In this document: one piece after another, positions 41,601-52,949 of the stretch | How the letters are laid out: every line of letters begins with the position of its first letter | Position numbering within the stretch: the first letter of the stretch is position 1 | Source: Hetaerina americana | Lineage: Eukaryota > Arthropoda > Insecta > Odonata > Calopterygidae | Direction of reading: 5' to 3' | Length of the DNA: 64,000 nucleotides | Assembly (NCBI GenBank): GCA_022747635.1 | Contig: JAKTNV010000005.1 | Span: 52,305,013-52,369,012 of the forward strand | Program-made: the position numbers and the translations under genes | The notes under the pieces: model-generated | What the model saw: only the letters and a program-made list of their open reading frames with translations | Told to the model about the DNA's origin: nothing | Database searches by the model: none

Positions 41601-41865
41601 AATTATAAATTATTTATTAGAAAATCCATTTTTCTGCAATTGTATTAATTAAACCGTTCTTTCGATGAAAAGAACCTTAATAGCTTTAGGCATACCAACT
41701 TTGTAAATTTCAAATATTAGGAATTACCTCAAAGACCGCATCCTAAAACCTATTGATAGAACGTTTATTGCATTCCGACGTCTTTCTAAGCATGTTCATA
41801 TCAGTTAACCAAATAACCCGCAATTATCTAACTATATTGGTGAAAACCGGAAGTCTGTGAGCGTA
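38650..41865. other. Unannotated DNA with CpG- and purine/pyrimidine-rich tracts
   Basis: A GC-richer patch lies at 38975-39230. From 39930 to 41200 the sequence is CpG-rich: a C/T-rich tract on the plus strand (about 40060-40160) switches to an A/G-rich tract (about 40240-40530, with (GA)n at 40321-40334), and purine-rich sequence continues to 41170. Frames of 60-166 codons on both strands (for example 40110-40610 minus, 39938-40246 plus) have no recognisable domain. It could include an untranslated first exon or promoter. Confidence 0.45.
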
Positions 41866-41870
41866 AAATC

Positions 41871-42575
41871 CGAGGGCTGTCCAGAAAGTAACCTCCGTTA
41901 AACTGTGAAAAAAACACTGGAATTGATAAAGGTAATTTATTATTGAAGTGAAAACTTCTTACACTAGGTCCACCGCCTTTTCTAAATGGGGAGTAATTTG
42001 GTGAGAGCCTCGCAATGTAAGATGTTATGTCCCGTTACGCGGCTAGTTATTATTGTTGTACATCTAATTGACATTAACATGGTTTCGCTTACAATATTAT
42101 TATTTTCAAACCCCCACTTACTCCATCTTTGAGGGTGCTAACTTGTAGTGAGGGTTGATCGTCCCCCCTACTTCCCACTCTCCCTTCAAATTTTTGGTCA
42201 GAAAAGCGCCAACTCTTACTATAAAGGAGATAGAGCTCATACTCCTTAAATATGCCGACGGTGGCGTTACCCGTGATAGGGGCGTTTGGGGCGTGGTGCA
42301 TCATGAGTTCTTGCCACAGGGTAGAACGGTAATTAGGGAATATTACCTGCAAGTTATGCGCAATATGCGCGAAGCAATCCGCCACAAAAGCTCGGATTTT
42401 CGGAAGAACAGAAATTGGGTTTTGTACCATGACAACTCACATTGTCACTTATGCAAGGATTTTTTGGCCAAAAACAATACGCTTATGATGCCGCAGTCAC
42501 CGTATTCCCCATATCTGCCCCCCGGTCACTCTTTCTTGTTCCCGAAACTGTTTTTAATGATTGGGGGGGGGGTCA
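41871..42575 (+). mobile_element. mariner transposon remnant (dead)
   Basis: A mariner-like terminus CGAGGGCTGTCCAGAAAGTA starts at 41871. The coding part in the frame at 42155-42586 reads GVVHHEFLPQGRTVIREYYL, VMRNMREAIRHKSSDFRKN and WVLYHDNSHCH (second catalytic Asp present). It continues through FLAKNNTLMMPQSPYSPYLP and SFLFPKL. The third catalytic Asp (normally in YSPDLAP) is Tyr, so the enzyme is inactive. The HTH N-terminus and the region of the first Asp are not recognisable. Sequence ends in a G-run near 42564-42573 and no right terminal repeat was found. Confidence 0.85.
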
Positions 42576-42586
42576 TCATCCTTTGA
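42155..42586 (+). pseudogene. mariner transposase, catalytic domain fragment
   Basis: A 143-codon frame holds the middle of a DD34D mariner transposase from just before RGVVHHEFLPQG to FPKL. The HDN motif is intact, but the third catalytic residue is Tyr instead of Asp, and the expected NAPAH reads NSHCH. A full transposase of this family is about 345 residues. The first 50 or so codons of the frame are not mariner-like and may come from a frameshift. Confidence 0.82.
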
Positions 42587-43650
42587 TGTCATCATACTTT
42601 GGGGTCATCATCCAAATATTCACCTAATCTTTTATTTTTTAAATCTGCTAACGCCTGGGGAGATATTTTCCTTGCTTTCGGTTCAGCTGTTTTATATTTA
42701 TTTCATATTTCACTTTGCTTATCGTTTATCTAGTCCTTTTGCGATCTCTTCATTTTTTAATGCAATGCTTTTTGGTATTTTAATGTTTTACGTACTTCTA
42801 TATTGTACCATCTAGGTTACATCCTGTCACTTTTAAATTTACTAGGCGCAGGCCGTATTCGGTTGCTATTACCACTACTGTCCTAGGGAAAATGAACAAT
42901 AAGACTGCCGCAGCTGACGTCTTAATATTTTGTCATTGAACGAGTGAAACAAACAAATCTTTCTTTTTGGTTTCTGATGTTTCATCGTCATCAAGTTAAA
43001 TTTAACTAGCAATAGTCTGTAGCCCTTCAAGTCCAACAGTGTTCATGAAGTTTTCGGATAATTTGTGGCTACTAGATCAAGTATATTGTATTGTTTCCTC
43101 CGGTGGGTTTTATAACTAATTGGTTTAACGAATGTGATGTGAAAACACGAAGCAGTGACTCGCATGACTCTTTGTCCTTACCTCCGGCTTTGAGACTTTA
43201 GTTTTCCCAGTCTATGGATAGAATATTCAGTGGAAAGAAAATCTCCTCTGATTATCATTCTCCTATTGTGTGCATGGGAATACAAATTAGAGACGTCTCT
43301 TTCTAGGTCTAAAAATGATGTTTCTCCGGAATTGGGAGGTCCTTGCTAGGCACAAATGTATGCTCTTCTCAAGCTAGGGATTTTTACGTAACAGCAAACG
43401 CTTTTTATGTTACTTCTAGGGAAAGAAACTCACGTCTGCTTTTTTAAAAACGAATTGTATCTGTAACAGCTATGAATACTCCTCCTTCAAATCTATTTTC
43501 TTTGTGTCTTCTATAAATTCTAAAGCCTTAAGGAGAAATCTCCTCGTCTGCAATGTCGTGCGATAACCAGCTCGGGGTTCCTATAATTATATTTGGTACT
43601 TCTAGTCATATAATACAATTCGGTTTTTTGTTTTTCAAACTTTGGCAGTT
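42580..43650. other. AT-rich DNA with no recognised gene
   Basis: A few imperfect tandem GGTCATCATCC-type units occur at about 42570-42625. The rest has no recognisable features; the open frame at 42561-42815 is hydrophobic and AT-driven. Confidence 0.5.
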
Positions 43651-43811
43651 ATTTACAGGGTTCGTCCGGAAAATAAGTGTACTGAGCTCAGGAAAAAAAA
43701 TTTATTACACTTTTACATATCTTAAGCTAATATTCCTCAAAATAGGACCCTTGTGAGTCGATACACTTGTTCCAGCGGCGTTCCCATTCCTGGAACGCTC
43801 CCGCGAAGGCA

Positions 43812-44063
43812 TCATCGGGAACCTCTCGAAGACTCGTCGTCGACCTCTTCTCTGCCCTCCACGAACATCTTGTGCCACCGAAAGATCATGTTTCTGGACA
43901 TGGCTGACTCCCCGTAAGCCTGGTTAATCATACCGACAGTTTCGGTAGACGATTTCCCAAGCTTTACCGCAAATTTGATGGAATAACGCTGCTCCAAAAA
44001 CTTCGGCATCGCGTTCCGTGACGTGGGTCGAGCGTGGAGGTTCGCTTTAACAGAGCTCCTCAC
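43812..44063 (-). pseudogene. mariner transposase N-terminal DNA-binding domain
   Basis: The 83-codon frame contains FLEQRYSIKFAVKLGKSSTE, TVGMINQAYGESAMSRNMIF and RWHKMFVEGREEVDDE, the paired helix-turn-helix domain typical of mariner N-termini. It ends SSRGSR at a stop created by a frameshift at the internal deletion. In another frame the sequence continues VPDDAFAGAFQEWERRWNKC and IDSQGSYFEEY (about 43810-43720), the C-terminus of the same protein. A peptide with only the DNA-binding domain could in theory be made and repress transposition; this is speculation. Confidence 0.85.
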
Positions 44064-44145
44064 TACACCACAGCTCAGAGCCGACTGCCTTTTTCAGCGT
44101 CGCTTGCCAACATACCCCCCTCCAATCGCAGCCCGTCAGAGCGGT

Positions 44146-44175
44146 GCTGGGCGCGCCTGGAGCGGCGCGCCCAGC
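44146..44175. repeat. GC-rich inverted repeat inside the mariner
   Basis: GCTGGGCGCGCC (44146-44157) and GGCGCGCCCAGC (44164-44175) pair perfectly with a 6-base loop. It lies just inside the right TIR, upstream of the transposase start on the minus strand. Confidence 0.9.
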
Positions 44176-44214
44176 CCAGGAGTCAGTACACTTATTTTCC
44201 GGACGAACCCTGTA

Positions 44215-44740
44215 CTACCACGAGGATGGCTCTATTCTTCAACAATTCATTGCAATTCCCTTTTCTGATGATAATTACTTTAGAAGTTATATTTGCCTGC
44301 TAATTTTCGCGTGTTAAGTCTAATCTTTAATTACGTATGCTGTGATAATTTTCGCAATCATTTTGTGAATGACCCATGCGATTTTTTTGAAGTAAATTCC
44401 AAGTATTTGACCTAAAATATCTTTCCGGCCACCCATTTCCTTGAACCGTGAAAGGAATGCGGCGCAAACAAATATGCTACACAACTATGTATTCATATAA
44501 TTTAATAATATAATTGTAACAAAGGTGTTCCCTGAGGAAGTTTAAAATTATTTTAATTAGAATTGGCCACTACTGCATGTCCGGCGGTATTTATAAAAAG
44601 TTCTATTCAACATTTAAAATGAAGTACTTCAACAATGATGGGTGCGAATATTTAAATAATGATAGAAGTTCACTTTTTGGCTCTCGAGTTGCATAAATAC
44701 ATCCATTTCATTGAAAAAATGGCAGACTACTAAATTTTGC
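44215..44740. other. AT-rich DNA with no recognised feature
   Basis: No open frame or repeat could be supported here. Confidence 0.5.
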
Positions 44741-44744
44741 TTTA

Positions 44745-45560
44745 TTATACACCCTGCAATCCACCACCAGGGTGTATGGCATGGGCTGAATACACACCTG
44801 AATAATTTTACCTGAACATGACCTTACCGCTGTCGAAAAATTTCATTATGATCCCTTATCGTCCGTGGAAAATAATTAAATCTTAAATCTATTTTTTCTA
44901 CACATAATCTCTCTAATTTTACATGCATGATCTCTCCTATCGTAGTACGATGGGGTTAATAATATATTTTCAGCCTCACAATTAAAGAGACGCTCTTCCA
45001 ATTTATGGAACATATTTAAAATGTAATTTAACATTCCCTTCGTGAGTGATTCCCTGCCAAGCTGCTCTAATATTTTAGATTACAAAGTTAATCATAGCAA
45101 CGTTTTAAAATCTAGCTCCTCCACGCGGCAGGCAATCCGATTCTGAAATTAATCGACCAACGTGAGGACCCCATATGCTTGCAGCATATTCTAAATGAGG
45201 CCTAACCAAGAACTTATAATACGAATATCTCTTTGAACTTTTCATCACATTTACCAAGTAATCCTCTAATAAAGCCTAATTTTTTGTTAGCTTGTCCACA
45301 TTATACCCGTATGTGTCTCCCCCAGGAGATTAGAAGGAGATTTAAATCATCCAAAATATAATTTTAAAAGTCTTCACCACCATTCAAAAAACGTATGCGT
45401 TTGTGCCACTTTCGAAAAATTTACGTGAATCATTGAGGATTTATTAACTATCCCTAGAACTGTTACCTTATATTCATTGAATGTATAACAAATGAGATCA
45501 AGTTTTCAAACTATTTACCGATATTTCACAATCGCAATTCTTTTGGATCGTTACAGATAC
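44745..45560 (-). mobile_element. CR1 LINE 3' half (minus strand, decayed)
   Basis: On the minus strand, about 45285-45225, the translation gives ANKKLGFIRGLLGKCDEKFK, nearly the same as ANKKLGFVKIKLGKCDE of the plus-strand copy at 9635. A frameshifted VRPHLEYAASIWGPH-like segment follows at 45215-45160. Upstream, ISWGRHIRV matches WGKHIREI. Toward 44750 the 3' UTR reads ATACACCCTGGTGGTGGATT and GCAGGGTGTATAAT, a degenerate form of the tail box at 13955, 51590 and 52450. Stops are common. This copy links the CR1 coding sequence with the tail box. Confidence 0.78.
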
Positions 45561-45564
45561 CCCC

Positions 45565-46610
45565 TGAATGAATTAAAGTAACTTCTATGGCATTAAAAAT
45601 GAAATATGATGCTTCTCTACAAACTAGAGTAATAATTTATTTAGAGAATAAATTGTGTATGAAATTAGCGTTAAGATCGTTTAAAAAAAAGCATCCTCGC
45701 GCTATGCTTTGTTCTCCAGCTTTATTATGCGTTCTGTGTACTTCTCCTTTCATCTCTTCAGAGCGAGTAACCCACAATCCGCACAATGACCCCTTTTGCA
45801 TCAATCTCCAGACGCAAATCCTTCCCATATGCCTGTTTCCCTTTCTCTCCTTCTCTCTCTCTGTCACCTCCTACGGTGATTAACTGACTCCCGATCTCCA
45901 ATCAACTTCCTTGAACTCCCTCGACTGCCTTCCTCCATTTCCGTATCTGCGACACAATAGGTTTATCTCATCTTACCACCGTAATGGATGAATACCACAA
46001 TGCAGAAAACGTGTGCATTTTACTCAGTATTTATGTCCATCCTCTTCGAGATCAAAATATTGGAAACGTAAGGGAAGACTGGTGCAAACTTTTTATTTAT
46101 TCTAATGCTCTCAAAGTTATAAGTATTCCATCTAGGGAAGCCAAGTACAAATTCATATAGTTGTGTTGATCAACATATGCATATACATACATAATGCTTT
46201 TCGAGCTAAAGCAGGGATTTTGATTGTTAGGACAACAGCCATTTATGCATAAATATTATTTCATTCATGCATTTGAATAAGTTATTTCTCATGCATATAC
46301 AATCATGCTAAAATAAATAATCAATTATGTGTGTGCTTCACTAAATCATTTAATTTTGGTATTTAATTTACATATCCTGGTTATATGATTTGATTGTGTT
46401 ATCATTACGTGTTGTGCAAGGGATGAACGAACGGATGATTCTTCCTGAGACGGCGTCTTTCTCGTTTTATCTTGATGGCGATTAAATTTACAGAAATAAT
46501 TTTAGGGAAGGGAGTGTCTCCTTGGTGTCACAAAAAAACTTACACGTCCTGTACTTTTTCTTTGAAGATGTCCCAATTCTCGAATTGGTCACAAATATTA
46601 AAACCTATTG
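45565..46610. other. AT-rich DNA with no recognised gene
   Basis: The 98-codon plus frame at 45587-45883 crosses a short C/T-rich patch and is not recognisable. Nothing else can be supported. Confidence 0.5.
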
Positions 46611-46614
46611 AAAA

Positions 46615-46850
46615 TGTGGCCTAACTAAAGTGGAGAAAAAATTCCCTCCCACCCTCACGTTAAAGTTGCCTACGATCCGTCTTACGAAAGCCAGCCTTTT
46701 TAAGTCATACCCGTTTATTCTCATGATATATGTATGAAAATTTAGGTTTCAGAAAGATAACGCTCAAGTATTTTGTCTGTTCTGAAATTCTCAGCTCAAT
46801 TCCATCTACCTTATAATTTACGTCGTGTTTTTTTTATTCAAAAACTTTAA
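46615..46850 (-). mobile_element. LINE reverse transcriptase thumb remnant (minus strand)
   Basis: The minus strand translates, with interruptions, to VNYKVDGIELRISEQTKYLS followed by VIFLKPKFSYIYHENKRV and LKKAGFRK. This follows the pattern of the thumb in CR1- or Jockey-type RTs (KYLGVxx, HI or HxN, KA-xF). It is more divergent from the other CR1 copies, so it may represent another family. No catalytic motif is covered. Plus-strand frames here are shadows. Confidence 0.55.
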
Positions 46851-46859
46851 TGCAAATGA

Positions 46860-49800
46860 ATAATGAATATTCTATGGTGGATGGTGAGAGGAGATCCTTC
46901 GAGACTATATGTCTTCAGGTTTTATGGTACGATATTACTTCCCAATCTGACGAAAAAGAATTCTTCGTTGTTGCATACATCTCTCATGTGGTCTTTACTC
47001 GTTAGTTTTAACTTGTTAAAGTTGATTCTAAAGTATTTTAAGTATCACATAATCTGGGATCAGATCAACAGAAAATTAGATTAAAGCTCTATAAGGTATC
47101 AAATTTGTTATTTAACTTCTTATTTTTCCAAAGAGTTAACATCATAATGGTCTTCGATTCAACTATCTCGTGGTATTATTCATCTGAATCTTCCCCTCAA
47201 CCATGCCACAATTATTGTACAACCTATTGTGTATACACTGACACCATTTTATCGATGTTCCCCCATGAACTACATAAGTTTCACCCTAACTTTAATATTT
47301 TTGAGAAAAAATTATTATGCACATTACATTGCAACTAACTTAATAAAGTTGACATTGATCTAATAAAATTATTTGCATGAATTTGGTTAGCTTTGATGTT
47401 TCGTAGGCTTGCTTTCTTGCAGTAGGTGAAATAAAACGTACACGAAAACACTGTGCTGTGTAATGACAAAACAAAGTTGGTATTTTTAAGGTCAATTATT
47501 TTCCACTGAGAGTAAGTCGTTTGTTTTAATTCAATTTGTACGAAAATCAAGACAGAAGCTTATGTGTCTTTATTACTTATAATGGAGTACTGATGAAATA
47601 TTTACTTTATTATTCAATTTATGATTTTTCCATTGCGTTTGTCTTCAATTTGTCTTTTACTCTACTATCTTGATTATTCACGATCCATTTAGTTGTGAGT
47701 GCTAATTATGACCCTGAGAAAATTCGTGCGTAAAAAGCAGATAGAGTATTGTTCAATAATGTTTATCCATCCAAAATGTCTTGCGTAAGTTCAATTGACT
47801 TTAAAAAGGAATAAATTCTAAGAATTCAAACTAACTCATTTGTTTGAAGGTGGAAGTATATTTAATAAAGATATTTTTGAATTAGTTGTATCCTTAAGAG
47901 AAAATTTCACCTCTCTGGAATCATATACATATGACCAGACTCTTTCTTTATATTGTCCGTGGCAAAATATTTACTTTTGGTAACCTTTACTTGTTTAACT
48001 TTGCAGCTGAAATCCAGGTAGGTTGGTAACAGTCAAGTCAATGTTAACCGTGTATCCCATATATATACATCCACTTTATTTTACTCCATTGCCTATTATC
48101 CTCGTTTTTTTATAGAATACGCGGAAATCTTCGTTATTTTTCCCCTTCAGGAAATTTTAATTGATACATTATAAAAGCATTCTAAGTTATTTTTAAGTAA
48201 CGATTACGGTTTTTGAAATGCAAAATGAAGCATATTACCATGGATTGGTCGGATATCCAAGATAAAATATCTGTGTATATAAATGATAAGAATTGTGAAA
48301 ATAATTTTTTCGCACTGCCCATCTAGAATTTCCCAGTGCTAAGTACCTACTTTAGAAACAGGTAGTTTATATAATGTTTAATTAGCATTTTAACATATTA
48401 AATCAAAATATTTCACCAATTTCTGTGAATAAAGTCGTTCAATATTGCAAACTGAACACGCTTATATTTTATTTGCTACAAAAAACATAGGAGAGAATAT
48501 TCCTCCAACTGTTTGTTTGTTATAACTACGTGCATTCAAATAATGTCTTTAGTACTGTGACTATTTGCAATTAGAATATTCTCTTATAATCTGTATGAAA
48601 GACAAATCACTAGCAACAATTTCACTTGTCTGCTATTATTTGAAATTAAGCCACATTTGAGTGATAATATTTGAACCTGTATAAGGACAGCTTTTTTGAA
48701 TTTAAATAGGTGCATAAATTGCGATGCATCGCCATTCTAAATGTAATGAAATATAAATATTTGATAAGCTTTGCTGATTGAATCATAAAAACAGGAATAA
48801 TCATAAGTTAATGACTTTTGGAATGTAGAGGAATCAAACCTGAAATTTTATTTGCTTATAAAATGTGATCCGTGATATTTAAAAATTGAAAATTGCAACA
48901 TTAAATGCTTAAACACTCCTCGATTATTGGATTATTTAACAATCACTTTGAATTTTAATTAAATCATGGAAAGTCTAGAGGTGATGGGCTGCACGGTATC
49001 ACCAGAATTAATATTAATGTTAACAACAAACGTACAACAAATAAATAATAATGTAAAAAGAGACAATAAGTAAACAAAGAGTGTTTTATTTACGCCTCGT
49101 AAAATATAATTAGTATAATTTATGTAAGGAGGGACAGTAAAGAGAGCTTTATAGGAAGTACTTATAAACGTGTATTATTCCTACATTATGGATGAAAATA
49201 AAATCTTCGCATTAGTATATTGTACAGTTATATTTTCTATAGAACATTTAAAGAGAAAAACAGAGATTTACTGGGCATTATTTATTTATTACGCGTTGAT
49301 AATGACTTTGTCGTCAAAAATTGTATATGATAGTATTTCATGGAATTTAGTTACACATTATTTCGTTTTGTTATTAAATCTTTATTATGTTTGCAAAATT
49401 GGTTCCAATGCATTTTTCAGCCAAACGTGATTAAATTGGAAATAAGGATCATTTTGTAGCTTTGACTCCTTTATCGTACAATTTTTCACATATTTTTCTC
49501 TCTCGCTATATCCTATTGAAATACTAGAATACATGAACATGAAAAATCATGAACCCTATTCAACCTGCTCTCATCAAAGAGGGGAAGCTAATTACCTTTC
49601 CATTACCTTCATGACAAAATAGCTGCTGCCTGTTGGTTCAAGCCTTTTAATTTTTACGCTTCTAAGAGCTGTGTTCATTTGGAACCGCAAACATTATTTT
49701 CTGTGACCCTTAGCAATACTTCATTTCCTGGTGCAAGTTAGCCCTCACCCTAGTAATTACCCGACGAGAGAAATGGCCGATAGTGTGAAAAAATCGACTG

Positions 49801-51475
49801 CAATACGATTTTTCCTGTTTTTAAGAGTTTTCTCTTTGCAACAATCTAATGGGCGCATTTCAGCATGCCACATAATATTCCTGTCACTTCCGATTTTGCG
49901 GAGCGAGTATAATCCATTAACCTACCAGTCTACAGATTTTGATCATGATCAATGGGCAGGATTAACGAAAGCTTAAATAACTTCGTAAACACGTGAATCG
50001 TATATCCTCTTAAACAGCTCAAACAATTCGCTTCGTTGTTTCCCATGTCCCACAGATTTCATCACAATGGTCGGCGTCATGAAAAGATACACTCTCCTAA
50101 ATTGCTTGCCCGTATTTTTGCGAATATAAAATAACAAAAGAGGATTTAGATGCTGTAAATTTGAAGATGTTTTTTGGTACAATTACAAGTTCATTGATGA
50201 TATAAAAAGTCTAAACTACTCGATAAATTAGTTTTTGAACACATTTTATTTAGAATCTGTCGATCCTGCATAAAAATACACCAACCAGAAATGAAAAGGT
50301 GTTGTTCGTGTATGTGTGTAAAAGTGTGTGCGTGTATGTGTCCCACTAGCTCTGCACATTCTTTAGAATATTAATATTATATTCAAGCATATAATATAAT
50401 TATCTATCCCATAAGATTCTAACTTTGTAAACAACTTTCTGTGAGGGGCTTTTTGCAATGAAATTTGAAAATCAAGGCTATTGTGCCAACTGGGGATATA
50501 TTTTTCTCAAAATATTTAAAATAAAGGGTGCAAGTTAAGTTTACGTGTTTTAAGTTAAGTATATCCTTTTTTAGTAAAATAGCCAATGTTTTTTATCTAT
50601 TCCCACAAGTTGGTTCTCTGAATTGTTGCCAAAGAGTTATAGCTTTTTTCTGCAATTGATGCTCATTAACTATGATTTATACCTTTATATCAATGAAAAG
50701 TTTCATTAAATTTTTATGTACTGAAATGATTCCTAATTTTTGAATCTGGAATATGCACATGCTCTTAGTGATCCATGGAAGTATCTATTTGTAAGTAACG
50801 GATATAATTGAGTATACTTTTAGAAATCAATATTTCGATGGACGACAGAGTTTTTTTAAATATCAATTTATCAACGGTCACACATTCTTGTGGTACATCA
50901 TGTACACGTGGTTACAGTTTCCTCAAGATTATGAAGTATAATTTTAATTATCATGCTTACATTTAAAATTATACATCAAATTACTAACTGAATTTGTATG
51001 AAAATAAACTAACAGATTAAGAACATTATGCATATTAATTTTCAGCTGATTTCTCGGGTGAAAGCAATTTAAAACGAACGAAGATCAATTTTGATCTTTA
51101 GTGCTTTTCAAGATTAACTTAAGAATAGCTCATTCGAGAGGTTTCAGATGCTATCGAATTCCAAAAACCATCATCATCAGCATTTCAATTCATTGGTTGA
51201 TATAGTGCATCCCTCCGTTCCACCCTATCTAAGGCTCTTTTGCAATATGTAGGGTACCTATCAACTCCCTCCTCTATGTAAACGATTATTTACCTCAGGC
51301 CATTTTTCTTTTGATGTCCTTACTTCTTTACCCACCCTCATTCAAAACATTTTCTAAATTGCTGTATAGTTCTCCTTTTCCCTATTTATCCCTTTCAAAA
51401 TAATTTTCTTATGTTGTACTCCATCTATTTGTTAAAATATTTTAACTGGTCTAACCTTTTGAGTTTTTAATCTAA
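46860..51475. other. AT-rich DNA with no recognised gene
   Basis: Open frames are short and AT-driven (for example the 86-codon hydrophobic frame at 49170-49430). I could not identify repeats from the families above. Exons of a split gene cannot be excluded. Confidence 0.5.
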
Positions 51476-51479
51476 GGAC

Positions 51480-51662
51480 AGTTCAATATTCTTTGGTCGA
51501 CTATTTGGAAGATATATAGAGATGAGATGTGAACACATGTTTTTGGGTGCCACATATATGATTCGAATGGACATGAAACGGTTGGTACCCTAACACCCCC
51601 CACCACACGCCCTTGCGGCGGCTTGCGGGGTATTATGTAGATGTAAATGTGGATGAATTGCC
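51480..51662 (+). mobile_element. CR1 LINE 3' UTR and tail
   Basis: The segment ends GGTACCCTAACACCCCCCAC, CACACGCCCTTGCGGCGGC, TTGCGGGGTATTATGTAGAT and GTAAATGTGGATG. This is the best preserved copy of the tail box. The bases before it (ATATGATTCGAATGGACATG) are probably more of the 3' UTR. The orientation is plus, with the (ATGTAGAT)-type tail at the right. Confidence 0.75.
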
Positions 51663-51664
51663 TC

Positions 51665-52435
51665 ACTCTAGATCTCCGGATATTTCTGGCTGAGATGTAA
51701 GAATACCTGGGAGAATATCGTGTTGAATGGCATCGGGAAGGCAAAATGGAACAGGAAATCGTTCGTGCACATCACGCAACGTGCCAAACGGATCACATTT
51801 AATCGAAATTCTCTTCTCTTTCCCTCTCTCATTTCTTTTCTCTCTCGTGGAGGAGTTTACACGTGTTCGGGAGGATATGAGCATGAATTGGGCAATAAAG
51901 GACCGGAGGAGTGAGTTGATCGACTGGGCACTAGGGTTGGAGGAGGAGGGAGTGGAAGCGAATGATTGTGGTCACGAGGATTTCGACACGGCACCTTTGT
52001 GGTTTCCCTCCTTCGTAACCCCGGAGTCTCAGTGGCCCTCACGGGCTATCACACGCATGAGGAAACCCCTTCTGTTTCCTCAGGATTGCTGTTGCTCGGG
52101 TTGAGAAATGACAAGGATGGCTTGTCAAAGGACAACTCCAATCCATCACGTGCTTTTTTAAATAAGGTAATCGATATGCGGACTACACAGGGTACGGACG
52201 AGCGACGGGTTGGAGAAGAGTGATGGAGGGTAGACAGGCACGTGGGCCGTACTACAATTTTCGAAAGTCTGTACGAAATTTCGGTATTTCTGAGAATTCG
52301 GATAAGGTGAATTCGTTCGTTCCATTGATATTCATTGTAGGTACGGTACTTAAAAATAAATTTACAGTGAAAATACACAGAGTTTACTTTTCAAGTGATC
52401 GTGAAATATCACTTGGTAGAATCCAAATCTTCATC
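51665..52435. other. Unannotated moderately GC-rich DNA
   Basis: Overlapping frames of 60-125 codons lie on both strands (for example 51727-52104 plus and 52049-52378 minus). None has a recognisable domain. The interval is bordered on both sides by CR1 tails in opposite orientation. Confidence 0.45.
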
Positions 52436-52500
52436 CACATAATATAACGGGGCCCACCGCAAGGGCATGTGGCGGGAGTTGTTGAGGCACCATCAAATAA
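52436..52500 (-). mobile_element. CR1 LINE tail (minus strand)
   Basis: The plus strand reads ATCTTCATCCACATAATATA followed by CGGGGCCCACCGCAAGGGCA and TGTGGCGGGAG. It is the complement of the tail box at 51590-51650, with a few substitutions. Only the 3' tip is recognisable. Confidence 0.7.
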
Positions 52501-52644
52501 CACTGAGATTGAATTCTGAGACTATTGAAAGCTTTAGAACTAAGTTCAATACAACAATTTTCATCTTTTTTCTATTCTGACGAGTCCATGATTTCACTCA
52601 TACTTTGGGAAACGGGAGTATACGCATGCGCGAACGTAGGCCAG

Positions 52645-52945
52645 GTGAACGATGCGTTTCAGTCGATGATGCATTTAACCTGCGTCATCTCTGTATTCAA
52701 GCCGTAACAACAATGCATTTTAGTGGCGTCGAAGTAATATTCCTCACCTTAACGATGTATTTAGTTCGTATCAAATCTGCATGCAACCTGCGTTAATATG
52801 CCCGTTAACCTGAGTTAACGACGCTTTCCAGCCGAATTGGATATGCAATTAATCTGCTCTAACGTTGAATCAAATCACGTCAATGCTGTATTTGCATAAT
52901 CATTTCATGACATTGCATACAGCAGCGTCCGTTAATGTCATAGCA
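52645..52945. repeat. Degenerate tandem repeat, about 60-bp period
   Basis: Related units start with AACGATGCGTTTCAG (52648), AACAATGCATTTTAG (52708), AACGATGTATTTAG (52751), AACGACGCTTTCCAG (52817) and a more distant GTCAATGCTGTATTTG (about 52876). Two units share the following TTTAACCTGCGT / GCAACCTGCGT block. Spacings are 60, 43, 66 and about 60 bases. The array is also dense in CGTTAA/TTAACG words, including the palindrome CGTTAAC-CTGA-GTTAACG at 52803-52820. Confidence 0.55.
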
Positions 52946-52949
52946 AGCC

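Larger units (their letters stand above)
43656..44212 (-). mobile_element. Internally deleted mariner (MITE-like) with intact TIRs
   Basis: Left terminus CAGGGTTCGTCCGGAAAATA starts at 43656 and its exact complement ends at 44212. The terminal repeats are identical for 30 bases. TA dinucleotides flank both sides (43654-43655 and 44213-44214), the mariner target site. The minus strand encodes only the first about 80 residues of a transposase fused to its last about 30, so the catalytic core is deleted. The whole element is 557 bases. A GC-rich stem with 12-bp arms (44146-44157 and 44164-44175) lies near the 5' end of the transposase transcript. Identical TIRs suggest it was mobilised in trans fairly recently. 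Confidence 0.93.

Noticed and set aside
41940..42130. Transposase N-terminus for the mariner at 41871
   Set aside because: I could not align this stretch with the HTH domain in any frame; only the catalytic part and left terminus are supportable.
49170..49430. Small membrane-protein-like frame
   Set aside because: Hydrophobic residues follow from AT-rich codons; there is no supporting start context, homology or neighbour.
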